From: Blastomyces gilchristii SLH14081
Lineage: Eukaryota > Ascomycota > Eurotiomycetes > Onygenales > Ajellomycetaceae
Assembly: GCF_000003855.2 (NCBI RefSeq)
Contig: NW_003101682.1
Location: 2,542,525-2,606,524 of the forward strand
Reading direction: 5' to 3'
Length of the DNA: 64,000 nucleotides
Shown here in pieces: positions 23,360 through 36,200 of this stretch. The translations under genes were made by a program, and so were the position numbers. A model generated the notes under the pieces. It had not been told where the DNA came from. It saw nothing but the letters and a program-made list of their open reading frames with translations, and made no database searches. Positions within the stretch are counted from its first letter, which is position 1; each line of letters starts with the position of its first letter.

Positions 23360-25337
23360 AAAATGACAATGAATGTGATTCTTGTATCTACTGTGATTAA
23401 TAACATGTATAATATAAAAGCCATGATAGATAGCAGTCTATGTCACTATACAATGATTAAATCTTCAGTTGTAAGATATCACAATCTTCAGTATATTCTC
23501 TTATCAAAACCCTGACTTCTTGCAGGATTTGATGATTTAAAAGATGTTTATACCTGTTATATAATGAAACTAAACATAGATGTGAGAGAACATTAATGTG
23601 AAGATGTCTATGCATATGAAGTTAATAATCTCAATTATAATCTTATGTTAGAACTTACCTGACTATCTGAACAAGGCATCTTATTAAACACTTGAAACAG
23701 AAGCTTGATATTCTCTAATAATAATAGAATTCATGAAGATGATATTTATAAGACTATAGACCTTACACAGATCTCTGTCAACACTTATAAAATACTCTGA
23801 AAAAGAAGTCATTATCAAAATCACTCACAGAGTCACTGATAAAATCACTGATAGTAGAATTATATATCAATCTATTTCACCAGTCTGATCAATATCAAAA
23901 AGACTCTAGAACAGTTAATCTGTGTTATAATAACAGATCTCTGTACAAAACTCTCTCAATAATATCATGAATATCTAGATGTCTTCTGATAAGATAATAA
24001 TGTTATAAATCTACCTCTCTTATAAGGTTCAGAAGTGAATCACATTATCAAGTTGAAAAAGAGAGATAATAAGAACTCTGAATTATTATGAGACTCTCTT
24101 TATAATATGTTCTGAGATGAACTTCTTCTTCTTTGAAAGACACTCAATGATCTGTTGAATAAAGAATTCATACATGTTAGTAACTCTTCTGTCACAGCCT
24201 CTATTCTCTTTGCAAAGAAACCAGATGAAGAACTTCAGTTCTGTGTGAATTATCAAGAATTGAACAGATTAATAAAGAAGAGCTGTTATTCTTTATCTCT
24301 TATCAATGAAATTCTAGCTCATATCAGACAAGCTCAATGATTTACAAAGTTAAATGTTATTATCATGTTTCATAAGATCTGCATCACTGAAGAAGATGAG
24401 TGGTTTACAGTATTCTGAACATGATATGATCTCTTTGAATGAGTAGTCACACCCTTTGAACTGGCTAATGCTCTCAGTACATTTCAGAAGTATATCAACT
24501 CAGCACTCTGAGACTTCCTTGATGAATTCGCATCTGTATATCTCAATAACATTCTCATCTTCACTGATGGATCCAGGAAAGAACATCAAGAACATGTGCA
24601 AAAGGTATTACAACAACTACGGGAAGCAGGACTGCTGATAGACATAGACAAGTGTGATTTTGAGGTCCCTATCAACGGTCGAGATGCCGTTTCAACAGGT
24701 GTAAGCCTGTTCTTCCTTACACACGGATATCACATGGAAGTGTTGAATCTTCTAGAGACCACACAGTTCACACCGAACCCCCACAGTCCGATCCAAATCG
24801 CTGATAATATAGTAACAAAGCTCCGAGACGCCCGCGACTGGGCAGAGCCCTCCATGGTGACTGCGAAACAAGACCAAGAAGATAAAACCAACAGCTGACA
24901 AGATCCCACAGAGCAATATAAGATAGAAGACCTTGTATGATTGAACCTCAAGAACATATGAACCACACATCCATCCCGCACACTGGATTACTGTCATGTA
25001 AAGTATAAAGTGATAGAAGTTCTAGATAGTCACAACTTCTGTCTTGACACATCATCAGGGATTTATAATTTCTTTCACACAAGCTTGCTTCATCATGCTG
25101 TCACTGACCTGTTCTCTTCTCAACTGACTTCTGACTGACAGCTGTCAGACATCATAGGAGAAGATAATGAGCTTGAGTGAGAGATTGAGAATATTCTCAA
25201 TGAGAGACTCTGCAGCCACAGCTGATAATATCTCATGAAATGAATCAGATATGATCATCTGACCTGAACTTTGAGTTCTGCATTATTCAAAACAGCAGTT
25301 CTTGACTGATGAGAGCTGCATTAATTCAAACAGCTCC
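23360..25337 (+). pseudogene. pol of gypsy A3 with internal deletion
   Basis: Protease (around 23,400-23,700), then RT with a clean start at 24,155-24,340 (LFAKKPDEELQFCVNYQELN). The open stretch 24,596-24,898 fuses the end of RT (LREAGLLIDIDKCDFEV) directly to the late integrase core (INGRDAVSTG, then FFLTHGYHMEVLNLLE). The RT C-terminus, the whole of RNase H, the integrase zinc domain and most of the core are missing compared with A1. The C-terminal module and a decayed chromodomain follow to the LTR. The in-frame fusion is a chance product of deletion; nothing suggests it is a selected protein. Confidence 0.85.
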
Positions 25338-25339
25338 AA

Positions 25340-25634
25340 TATGACAGGCTGTACCTAATCAATAATATTAGACTATTCTGTACACTCACAGATTTCAATA
25401 CTCATCTGAATACATACACTCATCTCAGTCATCTGATCATCAATTCTCAGCTGTTATGAACATGTATAGTCTCTGCTCTGAAGCTTCACTATGTATATCA
25501 TCACATACATGTATAAATATTCACTCTAATCACTGATTCTCACACTTCTCTTTCTTTCCTTCTCTAACATTTTTCTCTTTATTATATAAGACCTATTAAT
25601 ATTATACTGATCTATTCAGCGTAGACCTCTTACA
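25340..25634 (+). repeat. 3' LTR of gypsy A3
   Basis: 295 bp, TATGACAGG (from TGTGACAGG) to CTCTTACA. It carries small deletions relative to its 308-bp partner and is more mutated. Confidence 0.88.
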
Positions 25635-25775
25635 GTATTAGAAGAAAAGATGAAAAAGAAAAGACTTACACTCTCAATACTGTTGAGAAGGGAAATAATC
25701 CTCTGATATAAACACATAATTATCTTATAATAAATACTTAAAATGAATATAATAATTGACATTCACAACTGAGCT

Positions 25776-26252
25776 TCAGATAGTCATATTATATATAGTC
25801 TTTATACAATAAATTATTCTAGAGATCAGTAAAAAGAGCAGAAGTATACATATTAATAAATATGATTCACTAAGTCTATATAACATCTTCTTGACATAGA
25901 AAGAGCTGATGATAGTAGTAGAAGTAGTAGAGACAGAAGAAGTAGAAGTAGTAAGAGTAGAAGTAATAGAAGTAAGAGTTGTGAAAATAGAGGTAACAGA
26001 AGCGGGAGAATCAGACACAGAGATAGATGTAGAAGATTAAGAAGAAGAAGCAGCAGAGAAAGAAACAGAGAAGACAGAGAGAGACACAGAAGACTTAGTT
26101 ATATATAACATAGATAATTTCTTCATTATCATATCTCTTAAGTTCTCAATCAATAATTCAACATTGAGGTCACAATTATTGATAGATGTGAATCTGTCAA
26201 TATATGAAGATTCTACATGAATTAAAACAAATATATCAGTATTTACATTCAC
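25776..26252 (-). pseudogene. Unrecognised ORF relic, one in-frame stop
   Basis: Two open stretches, 26,252-26,037 and 26,018-25,776, lie in the same minus-strand frame and are separated by a single TAA inside a Ser-rich run, giving about 158 codons. The N-terminal part reads MNVNTDIFVLIHVESSYIDR and is mixed polar. The middle is a Ser/Thr-rich low-complexity segment (TSTSSVSTTSTTI). The C-terminal end is hydrophobic (ICILLLFLLISRIIYCI) and could be a membrane segment or simply AT-driven composition. I recognise no family. It may be part of a decayed transposon gene; host origin cannot be excluded. Confidence 0.35.
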
Positions 26253-26653
26253 ATAAAATAATCAGGAAATATAATCAGGAAACATAATCAGATACTCACT
26301 GAAAAAAGAAGATTAAGAGTGTATGAGAAGATGAAGAAGATGTGTTATTCATAATAGTATATTCTGATAATTATTAGAAGATAAACAAGTTCTGGTCACA
26401 TTTCATAATATATTACACTTACTGCTAATGAACTGCTCAGTATGAGCACTACAATGACACTTATTATAAGAACAGAGAGTTATTGTCAGAAATATGTACA
26501 ATATAATAGATAAACTGATAGAAGATGTTGAACAGAAGAAGAGATAGAAATCTTGAATAAGATGATAATATTCAATAATAATAATGATGAAGAAGATAAT
26601 TAAAGAATGAAAAAAGTTAGTGAATAAGTAATGTAATATAGTGAAAATTTTTT
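26253..26653. other. AT-rich interval, no gene seen
   Basis: CpG-poor sequence with no open frame of note, no terminal repeats and no tandem array. Confidence 0.4.
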
Positions 26654-26978
26654 TGTAAGAGTGTATACAGAATGCTAGCTGAATCAGAAATAGACTACAC
26701 TATTATAAGAACTAGTGACATGTCTAATCTGCATGAAGCTAGAGTGTATATTATAATTATATAAGCATGACTGAATCTGATAATAGAGAATGTGATTCAG
26801 AAGAATATATAATTACTGAATAATAACACAGCTACTTCTGAACATGCTTACACTTCTGAATATACTTATAAATGTAAAGAGGTCATAGCAGCGACTAATT
26901 AATTTAGTATAATGTATATAAGAAGCCGGTGTACGTCTGTAATCGTACGCTGACTCAAGCAACCTTTGAATAACAAGA
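26654..26978. other. Possible decayed LTR-like segment
   Basis: Begins TGTAAGAGTG and ends GAATAACA, with a TATA-like TATATAAGAAG near 26,917 and an unusual CpG-keeping patch GTACGTCTGTAATCGTACGC (26,930-26,950) whose ends are inverted repeats (GTACG/CGTAC). The TG...CA ends and the TATA box suggest an LTR, but no second copy and no matching TSD are present in the window. Confidence 0.25.
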
Positions 26979-27365
26979 TGATAAAAATAGTAAAAATAAT
27001 AAAAATAATAAAAATGAAAGAGATAATAAAAATAATAAAAATAATAAAAAAGAAATAAAATAATAAAATGAGAGTAAAGATAAAAAGTGAAAATAATATA
27101 AAAAATTACAGAGCAGTAAAGAGACTAATAATAATAAAAAAAGTAAAAATGAAAGATATAATAAAGTTGATAAAAATAATAGAGATGATAAAAGAGAGAT
27201 AAAAGAGAAATAAATAATAGAGATAGTAAGAAAGAAAGTAATAAAATAAGAGTAAAAATATAAGATAAAAGTGATTGAAAAAGCTGCAGAGTGATAAAAG
27301 CAGTGATAATAATGAAAATAATAAAAAAGTAAGTGATAAATAATAATAAAATATAAAAACAAATT
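26979..27365. repeat. Low-complexity A-rich tract
   Basis: Nearly 390 bp of interrupted AATAA-type repeats on the plus strand with scattered G. Minus-strand open frames here encode only Leu/Phe/Tyr/Ser strings and are artefacts of composition. Confidence 0.75.
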
Positions 27366-28066
27366 TTTGAAATTCATCACTCACACAGAATTCTTTATTA
27401 CTTGATAATACAATTAAGTGACTTATTACATTAAGAGCTTTCTTTTAATATATATATTAAAATAGCAGTCTGTTATGTAATATTAATCTGATTTGAACCT
27501 AGTAATTTGCATTTAAAAAACATATCTTAGTATTGAACTTTTATTATACTTCAGAGTTATTTTTAAATATATTAAGAAGACTTTTTATACATTGAGTCTC
27601 AACAGTCAAAAAGTTTCTAAGAAGGCTTTTATAAAACTCATAATTATAATCAATAATTACTGTGTAAAGCAAAATAACTTAAATTTTATGAAAAATATAG
27701 TGTAAGTGCTTCAATGTTTGAATAACTGTATCAAGAGAAGTGATATACTTCTGCAGTAAATTCAGATGTGTATAATGTAGTAATTAATAAGTGATAATAT
27801 AGTGATTCATTTCAATATCTCAAGAGAGACAGAAAAATTGATAGTTAATAAATCAGTATAAATACAACTTTACAAGCTGAGAGTTACTTTTTACAGAGAT
27901 ATTTTATTTTAGTGAGTATTCTAATCTCAATATCAGTGAAGTGCAGAAAACAGTTAAAAACAATATTTCGGATTTTCAATACTGAAAGATTTTCAGAGTA
28001 CTCTGAAAATCATATATAAATAACAGAATGATTAGTTAAGATAAATAAGATGAAACAGAAAGTGTT
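27366..28066. other. AT-rich interval, no gene seen
   Basis: Very AT-rich, almost no CpG, no repeat ends or coding signal found. Confidence 0.4.
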
Positions 28067-28330
28067 TTACAGCTTTCTCTTCATTAATTTGAAAACAGTC
28101 AATATGATAATTAACTGAGAGCTCAACCGGTTCACCACGAACTCGCTCAATCTTTCGAATAAGAACCCGCCGATAGATCCATCGAAAGGCCCTTGATTAT
28201 ACAAGCATTTTAACCCTATCGCTGACCGCATAACCCGTGTGGTCATGAACTTATCCAGCCAAATGTGAACCAGATGTTGTTCAAAACTCCTGTGTGGGAT
28301 TATCCTGTGTTCACCTCTATCACACAACAA
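28067..28330 (-). pseudogene. Unrecognised ORF in a CpG-keeping island
   Basis: An 87-codon minus-strand frame opened only by TTG, with balanced base use and several CpGs (28,125-28,345) in an otherwise CpG-free region. Residues include HRIIPHRSFEQHLVHIWLDK and then a Gly-rich GPFDGSIGGFLFERL. No family recognised. It ends in more AT-rich sequence. It may be a fragment of a gene carried by a mobile element, or a late insertion that escaped mutation. Confidence 0.35.
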
Positions 28331-28502
28331 CCCCGGGCCAAATTGCCATACAAATTGTAAGGTGAAGAGATCTAGCCATATGCATCAATCTTCTTGAGTT
28401 TGAAAGATCTCTGATCTGTAATTGTAAAGATATCTGAGAAGCAATCTCTGTGAAAACCCTGTCCATCTTTGATGTTTCAAAACATCAACACCAAGTCTCA
28501 CC

Positions 28503-29008
28503 TAGACTGACTGTGTGACCGTGTCTGGAACCAGGACCAGATTTTTTGATAGTCTCATTACTCATTCAACTGATCTCATTACATAGTTTCAACATTAGAT
28601 AGTAGTTTCATACTGTCTCAGTGAGACTTACTGTCTACTCTTATCACATTTTTCAAATAGAATCATGATTTTCACTTCTCAATTTAAATTATTTTTATTA
28701 CTTTAAATAACTTTAAATCTCATTTAAGTGTTATCAAAATGAATTACTTTTTAAAAAATTAAAAATAGTCTAAAGAAAACCTTAAAATATCTAAAAATAG
28801 TAACTTTATATCAAGAATGAAACTAAATGAAACTAAATGAGATTACTTTCTCATTTTTTTCAAGTCATGATTTCATTTTAAGATCTGATATATAGTCACT
28901 TTGCATGTTTTTTTAATGACTAGTCTCAGCGGGATTCATGCCAAGAAATCTATGAGACTAGATCAAATGGAACTAAATGTGAAATTCATGATCGCGGCGG
29001 TCAGTCTA
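28503..29008. mobile_element. Non-autonomous hAT transposon
   Basis: 506 bp with terminal inverted repeats starting TAGACTGAC (left) and ending GGTCAGTCTA (right). Flanked by 8-bp duplications GTCTCACC (28,495-28,502) and GTCTTACT (29,009-29,016), which differ by two C-to-T changes. Both ends match the long hAT at 53,606-59,370 in inverted order: its left 35 bases resemble the big element's right end (GTGTGACCGTGTCTG) and vice versa (CATGAATTTCACATTT). It has no transposase, so it looks like an internal-deletion derivative mobilised in trans. Confidence 0.9.
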
Positions 29009-29016
29009 GTCTTACT

Positions 29017-30110
29017 CATGTACCACTCTTCTCAATCTGGCTCATCTCTGACAGAAAAATACAAAAAGATACCTCAGTAACAGTATTTAATATATAATCA
29101 GCAGACAATGAGTCAACAGCACATTAATAACTATAAAATCAGTATATTTCAAGGTCTGACTGAGTCTTTGATCTCTGCACAGTGAGATATATTAAATCTA
29201 GTTTTAATATCTCAATATTCAATAGATTCTTCAAGAGATTAAGAACAGAAACACTAGATTTCTATTGAATTTGAGAATTAACTCTATATTGATATAATCA
29301 TTGATAAAGTCTTCTATTTTGAGATATAAATAACCAGTTTCTCTACATCCCGCTGATAATATTTATATTATTATATAGAAACAGACTTATATTCTCTATA
29401 ATATCAAGATTCTGAAGAGAGAAAGTCTTGATAGAGAATATACAGTAGTGTATATCTTAGCAGTTTCTATCTCATTCTTCTGCAGCAGTTAATGCAAACA
29501 AAAAGATGTTAGAATTAGTTGTTTACTTCTCTTGAAAAAGTAAAGTGTGTTTCTCTGAGTTTTATATAATATTCTTACAAAGAATTAAAAACAGTGTTGT
29601 TTTCTGTCATAATTTCATATTATTTTAAGTAAGAATTAATTTTTCAGTGACTAAAGAGGTTTTATTAATACTTAATTCTTTTTTACACTCTTTATTAACT
29701 GATTTGTGTTACATACTTGTTGTGTGAGAAGAATTGAATAATTTAGAATAAAATTGAATAGTTTTAATCAATTTCTCTGTAAAAAATTGACTTATTTTTT
29801 ATCAGTTTTTCTCTCAAAAACTGTCATATTATCTGATTTACTATTAATTGATATCATACTTTTTCTCACTATATCTCAAGAAAGAGATTGGAAAATTTTA
29901 TTAATTTATCTCAAAAATCAATTTTAGTTTATTAGATTCTCTTTAAAAATCTAATATAGTTACTGAACTAGTGTGAAAAAAATCAGATATTTTATATATA
30001 AAAGTCTTTTATTCTTCTTTTGAAACAGTCTTATCAACTTTTCAATTTCAAGAAGTTCAATAAATCTCACAATTGAAACAGTCTGATCAACTTTTCATTA
30101 AGTGAAAACA
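29017..30110. other. AT-rich interval before LINE A
   Basis: CpG-poor, T-rich sequence with no ORF or repeat ends recognised. Its right part (about 29,950-30,110) may be the LINE A 5' UTR, but it does not resemble the sequence before LINE B, so the LINE 5' end is not fixed. Confidence 0.4.
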
Positions 30111-31493
30111 ATGAGTTCAAAAATACACTCAGTTAATGTGAAAAAAGATGCTTTCTCAAATGCTATTTCTGAGATTGAAATTCTGAAGAGAAGAAAGAAA
30201 GAAGAAATAGAGAAATAACAAGTTCATGAAATACAGAAACTTGAAAAAGTAAGTAAAATTCTTGAAAAGCAGTATCTGAGTGAGATGAATGAAGAAGTTC
30301 TGTTAATTCTTTATACTCAGACTAAACAACTACAGCAGATTATCAAGTTCAAACTTGGAATTTCAAACACAGTTCAAAAAACATTGAAAATTTCTAGTAC
30401 AATCACTGACTCTTCATCTTACTCTTCTTCTTTTTTTTCTACTTCTTCTTCTTCTTTAAATCAGAAGAAAACATATGCTCAAGTAGCTGAATCTGCTGTC
30501 TGTAAACCTGCTGTCTCAAAACCTGCTCAAAATCCTGAGAAATCTGAGAAGAATACTGCTCATACTTCTATTCATAGAAAAGTGAAGAAAAAAATGTAAA
30601 AAGAGAAAAACTTTCAAATCTTCAGAAATAGAAGACTTATTCTTAAAGTCTCAAATCAGAACATCTTACAAAGGAACAAGCTAAACTCAAATCTCATTTT
30701 CAGAATCAGAAATGAAATTAATCAGAAGTTCTTTTCTCAGTTAATAACTGATATTGAAGTTTAAAAATCAGTTATAGCTTTAATTGAGTCATTCTTCTTT
30801 GAAAACTTCATCATTCTGACTACAATGTCTGAATTCAGTGTGGAATTCCTTATTCAGAATAAGAATCTCTGAAAATCAGCAGTAGAATCTTTGTTAAACA
30901 CAACAATTCTATCTGAGAGAGATGAAAAGTGAGATAAATTCATTCTTTATAATATTTCTGTTGAAATTTTTGACTGTGAAGAAGAAATACTACTTCTCAA
31001 AAATGAATTAGAAGAATACAACTCTATTCAACTGAGAAAAGAGCCTGTATGACTAAATTAAATTGAGTTTGAACAAAGCAGAAGAAATGCCTCTATTCTA
31101 GTATATATAAAAACACTTGAACAGTCAAAGATCTCTGAAGTAAGAGTAGCAGGTTTGAAAATGAGAGTTCATGAATACAAAGACTCAAGAATGAATCTCA
31201 AAGCTCACACACAGTGTTCAAACTGTCAAAGATATGAATACTTTATAATCTCTTGTTTTAGAGACTCAAAATGTGCATTCTGTGTCAGAGATTATAAAAC
31301 TAGTGAGTATAAATATGAAACATGCTTAAAAAGAGATGAAAAATGTTAATACACTCTGCTTAAATGCTCTAATTACAAAGAAAAACATGCATCTAGCTCA
31401 AAAGAATGTATATTTGCTTCAAGAACTCAAAAGAACTGGAGAAAAGATGAAGCTCAAAGCAAATCTAGAACTGAAGAGAATAGTCAAGTCAGT

Positions 31494-31802
31494 TGTGGCG
31501 GGCTGCGCCCGATCAATCATATAGACTATTTCGTTACACTTCACAGATTCTAACCACTTCATTCTTGAACGCGTACGCTCCGATTCTCGGCCATTCTCGA
31601 TCGCCGATCCTCAGCTGCCATGAATACATATAGATTCTTCCGCCCCGAAGCTCCACTGCATATGCTATCACATACACATATAAATATTCACTTCAATCAC
31701 TGATTCTCACACTTTCTCTTTCTTTTCTTCTCTAACATTTTTCTCTTTGTTATATAATACCTATCAATATAATATCAATCTATTCAGTGTAGACTTCTTA
31801 TA
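31494..31802 (+). repeat. 5' LTR of gypsy A4
   Basis: 309 bp, TGTGGCGGGCTGCGCCCG to TTCTTATA. It keeps a dozen or more CpGs (for example GAACGCGTACGCTCCG), strikingly more than the internal region downstream. Confidence 0.92.
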
Positions 31803-32090
31803 CTAGAAAAATGTTAATTATCTTCTTATTAGAAATGATTATTCATACATTATCTTCTTATTAGAATTGATTACTTACTAAGATATTTGAACACATAACA
31901 ATGTGTAAGAAATAGAGAAACAGTTAAACAGTTAAGTGAATACTGAGTTCTCAGATAGAAGCTTGCTTATCAGTCACTCTGACCCTGTAATAAGATTTTA
32001 CAAGAGAATATCAGTGAAAGACCTGAGAGTTCTGACATCTCAGACATATAAGATATTCATACAATTACACATTCAATGATTGATATAATC

Positions 32091-33230
32091 ATGTCTAACA
32101 ATAATATAAAACTCTTGAATGTGAGCATAGATGTGATGCCACAGTGGCTCTGAGTAATGTTGAAATTATAATAACAATAAATAGCTGGTATGCATGCAAC
32201 TCAACAACTTCAATACAAAGAGATTTAACAATTAACTCATGCAATTTCAACATCTACAGAATTGAATATAAAAGTACTGAAAGAATGCTTAGATACTCTT
32301 ACATATTTTAATACTTCTGATCTCACTCTCTACTCATCATGAAGAATGGAAATGCTTGTGAAACTGAGTGTAGATGAAGATATCATCAGTTCATTAATCA
32401 ATCAAGATTGATATATCAATGAATAATTGAAGAATTGTGTGTAACAGAAGTTTCATTCATGAATAAAAGCATGTGAATCAGCATTGTGAACATCTGATAA
32501 TATTATCAAATATCTTGATATTCCGTTCTGAGATACTGCTATACAACAGAAAGTATTAGATTGATTACAGAGTGTCTGACAGAGAAACACTTCTCTTATA
32601 ACATTCATCTCTAACTTCAACACCAAGATTCTAGAAGCAGATGATCAATCTTGAGAGAATTAAATGAAGGTTAGCATGCTAAAGAAGACATTGACTTTCA
32701 AACTCTTACAGACTCTTATAAGCATAGACAAAGACCAGACTTATGAAGGCTTCTGCACACAGCTTCAGACATTGAATGACTGTCATATCAAGCTCAAGAG
32801 TATACAGAACAGTGGCAGAAGATGTTACATCTTAGTCACTCATACACTCACATCAAAGAACAGCAATGATGCAGATACTATAAACTGAATAGATTTAAAT
32901 GTCTATGCATAAGCAAGAGTTTTCACTGTTCAAACAGGCTTCTGAGTCCCTGGGATCACTCTCAAAGAAGTTGTCAATCAATGTCAATATGAAGTGTGTA
33001 TCAACAGTAACTAATCAGAACACATTGCTTTCAACTGCTGATCAGCCTATGTGCCTTCTCACTCAAAGAATGAATCAACATCTGTCCGCGCCAACCACAT
33101 TACATTAGAGAAAGATTCAGAAGATAACTATGGGCATGTCTCAGTGAAACAGAGAAAAGATTAGCTTCTGTTCAAATTCACAAACAGAAGCTTGAAGAGA
33201 TCAGATGACAATGATTTAAAGAGAAAATGA
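32091..33230 (+). pseudogene. gag of gypsy A4
   Basis: Starts at ATG 32,091 (MSNNNIKLLN; one codon fewer than A1). Clean segment 32,664-32,888 equals 4474-4689 of A1. The nucleocapsid knuckle near 32,985-33,030 reads CINSN.SEHIAFNC, with the second Cys changed to Ser. Otherwise as for A1, with TGA stops at Trp positions. Confidence 0.78.
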
Positions 33231-36200
33231 CAATGAATGCAATTCTTGTATTTACTGTGATTAATAACATGTATAATATGAAAGCCATGATAGACAGTAG
33301 TCTATGTCACTATACAATGATAAAATCTTCAGTCATAAGACATTATAATCTTCAGCATATTGCCTTATTAAAACCCTGACTTCTTACAGGATTTGATGAT
33401 TTAAAAGATGTTTGCACTCATTACATGATAAAACTAAACATAGATATCAGAGAACATCAGTATGAAGATGTCTATATATATGAAGTTGATAATCTTGATT
33501 ATGATCTGATGTTAGAACTTGTCTGACTATCTGAACAAGACATCTTATTGAATACTTGAAACAGAAGTTTAATATTCTCTAATAATGATAGAATTCATGA
33601 AGATGATATTTACAAGACTATGAACCTGACACAGATCTCTGTCAACACTTATGAAATGCTATGAAAAAGAAGTCATCAAAACTGCTGACAGAGTCATTAA
33701 CAAAGTTACTGACAGCAGAATAATGTATTAATCTATTCTATCAGTCTGACTGATATCAAGAAAGCTCTAGAAAAGTTATTCTGTACTACAATAACAGATT
33801 CTTGCACAAAACTCTCTCAATAATATCATGAATACCTAGATGTCTTTTAACAAGATAATATTATGAATATACCTTCTTTACAAGGCCCAGAAGTGAATCA
33901 CAGTATCAAGTTAGAAAAGAAGAATAATAAGAACTCTGAGTCATCATGAGACTCTCTTTATAATATGTCTTAAGATGAACTCCTTCTTCAGAAGACACTC
34001 AATGATCTGTTAAATAAGAAATTCATATGTATTAACAACTCTTTCACTGCAGCTTCTATTCTCTTTACAAAGAAGTCAGATGAAGAACTCTGATTCTGTA
34101 TGAACTATCAAGATCTGAACAGATTAACAAAGAAAGATCAATATCTCTTATCTCTTATCAATGAAATTCTAGCATGGATTGAGCAAGCTCAATGATTTAC
34201 AAAGTTAGATGTCATCATCACATTTCATAAGATTCATATCACTGAAGGGGATGAATGACTTACAGCATTTCAAACATATTATAACCTCTTTGAATGAATA
34301 GTCACACTCTTTAAACTGACTAACATTCTCAGTATATTTCAGAAGTATATTAACTGAGCACTCTGAGATTTTCTTGATAAGTTTATATCTACTTATTTAG
34401 ATAACATTCTCATCTTCATCAATAATTTCAGAAAAGAGTATCAAGAGCATGTGCAAAGAGTATTACAATAACTATGAGAAGCAGAACTATTGATTGATAT
34501 TGATAAGTGTGATTTCAAAGTTAAAAGTACTAAATACTTAGGTTTCATCATAGAAGCTGACAAAGAGATTTGAATGAATTCTGAGAAGATCTCTGTCATT
34601 CTTAAATGAGAAGCTTCACATACTGTGAAAGACATACAAAGCTTCATTGAATTTACTAACTTCTATCAGCAATTTATACAAAACTTCTCAGATATCATGA
34701 GATCACTTACAGATCTTACTAAGAAAGACTCAGTATTTCAATGATTAGTGAACACTGAAGCTGCATTTATACAGATGAAGAAGATGTTCATTAATACTTC
34801 TCTACTGATAACATTTGATTCTGATTATGAGACACTTGTTGAGACTGATTTCTCTGACTATATGATAGAAGAAGTAATATTGTAATATGATGATAAAAGT
34901 GTTCTACAATTATGTGTCTTCATGTCTAAGAAACTGAGTCCTGCTGATTGCAATTATGAGATCTATGATAAGAAACTTCTCACAATCATACACTGTTTAA
35001 AAGAATGAGACTCTGAACTTCAAAGTGTCTCTGAATTTGAGATAATCACAGATCATAAGAATCTTAAATACTTTACAACTATCTGTAAACTCACTGAATG
35101 ACAGATATGATGATCTGAGTTCTTAAGTCACTTTTATTTTATAATACACTACTGTCTCAGCAGTCAGAACTTGATGACAGATGCTCTCTCATGATGAGAG
35201 CAAGATATGCCTTTCAATGTAGCAGATACCTGTTGAATAAACTAAGAACACTGACTTCTAAATCTGAAGATATTAGTTGATCAAGATGAAACAACTCATG
35301 ACACTATACATGCTTCTCTGATTAGAACACTCTCTCTCTGAACTGATACTGACACTGACACTGACATCAATATCTTGACTTCTCTCAAACCTACACTAGA
35401 TGAATTATGACATGTAACAGCTCAAACTGATGAACTTCTTCAAGTGCTCATCAAAACAGTACATCAAGAAGTATCTCAATTTCCTTCAGAACTATATATA
35501 AGAATCAACATCTGAGAATGTTCAATTGATGATAATAATACTCTATAATTTCATGAATGATGCTAAGTCTCTCACTCTGAATTCTTATGCACTTAGATAA
35601 TGTAAGAGATGCATAATTCATATATAACTGATTATTCAGGCTGTGAACAACTGTATAGAATAATCTTCTGAGAATTCTACTGATCTGAGATATTAAACAG
35701 TATCAGATACTTTGTCTGAAACTGTAACTGTTGTTCTTTCATTATCTTATGAAAGAACAGTAGAAAAGATCTGCTGAAATCACTTAATATCTCTAATAGA
35801 ATCTAATAAGATATGATAATTGACTCCACTGTTAATCTCTCTGAGAGTAAGAATTATAGAAACATTCTGATCATTGTGAATTAATTGAGCGAAGATATAA
35901 TATTAAAATCTTGTAATAAAATGAATGCTGAACAAGTTACTGAAGCTTTTCTACAGAGTCTATTCTATCAGATGCATGAATTGCTAAGATCTATAGTGTT
36001 GAATCAGAGCTGTCAATTCATGAGTACTCTCTGAACAAGAATCTGTCAAGTTCTCAAGATTATACACTGTCTGTTAACTGTCTATCACTCTGAAACTGAT
36101 GATGCATCAGAACAGACAATTCAGACTAGGAAGAATTATCTTTGTAAGTTCTGCAATCACTTATAAGACAATTGACATGATCTTCTTCTACATATAGAGA

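Larger units (their letters stand above)
20548..25634 (+). mobile_element. Ty3/gypsy chromovirus A3, internally deleted, with nested composite
   Basis: Family A element with exact TSD GTATT (20,543-20,547 and 25,635-25,639). It carries the 1079-bp composite copy 2 inside gag and lacks about 1.65 kb of pol: the sequence passes directly from the end of RT to the last part of the integrase core near 24,670. Between roughly 24,540 and 24,960 it keeps many CpGs, unlike the rest of the element. The RT catalytic box at 24,539-24,550 reads YLNN. Confidence 0.9.

Noticed and set aside
24730..24997. Minus-strand ORFs over the CpG-keeping A3 patch
   Set aside because: Antisense shadows of the integrase C-terminal coding sequence.
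26955..27380. 141- and 92-codon minus-strand ORFs rich in Leu, Phe, Tyr and Ser
   Set aside because: Product of an AATAA-type low-complexity tract; two frames are open at once.
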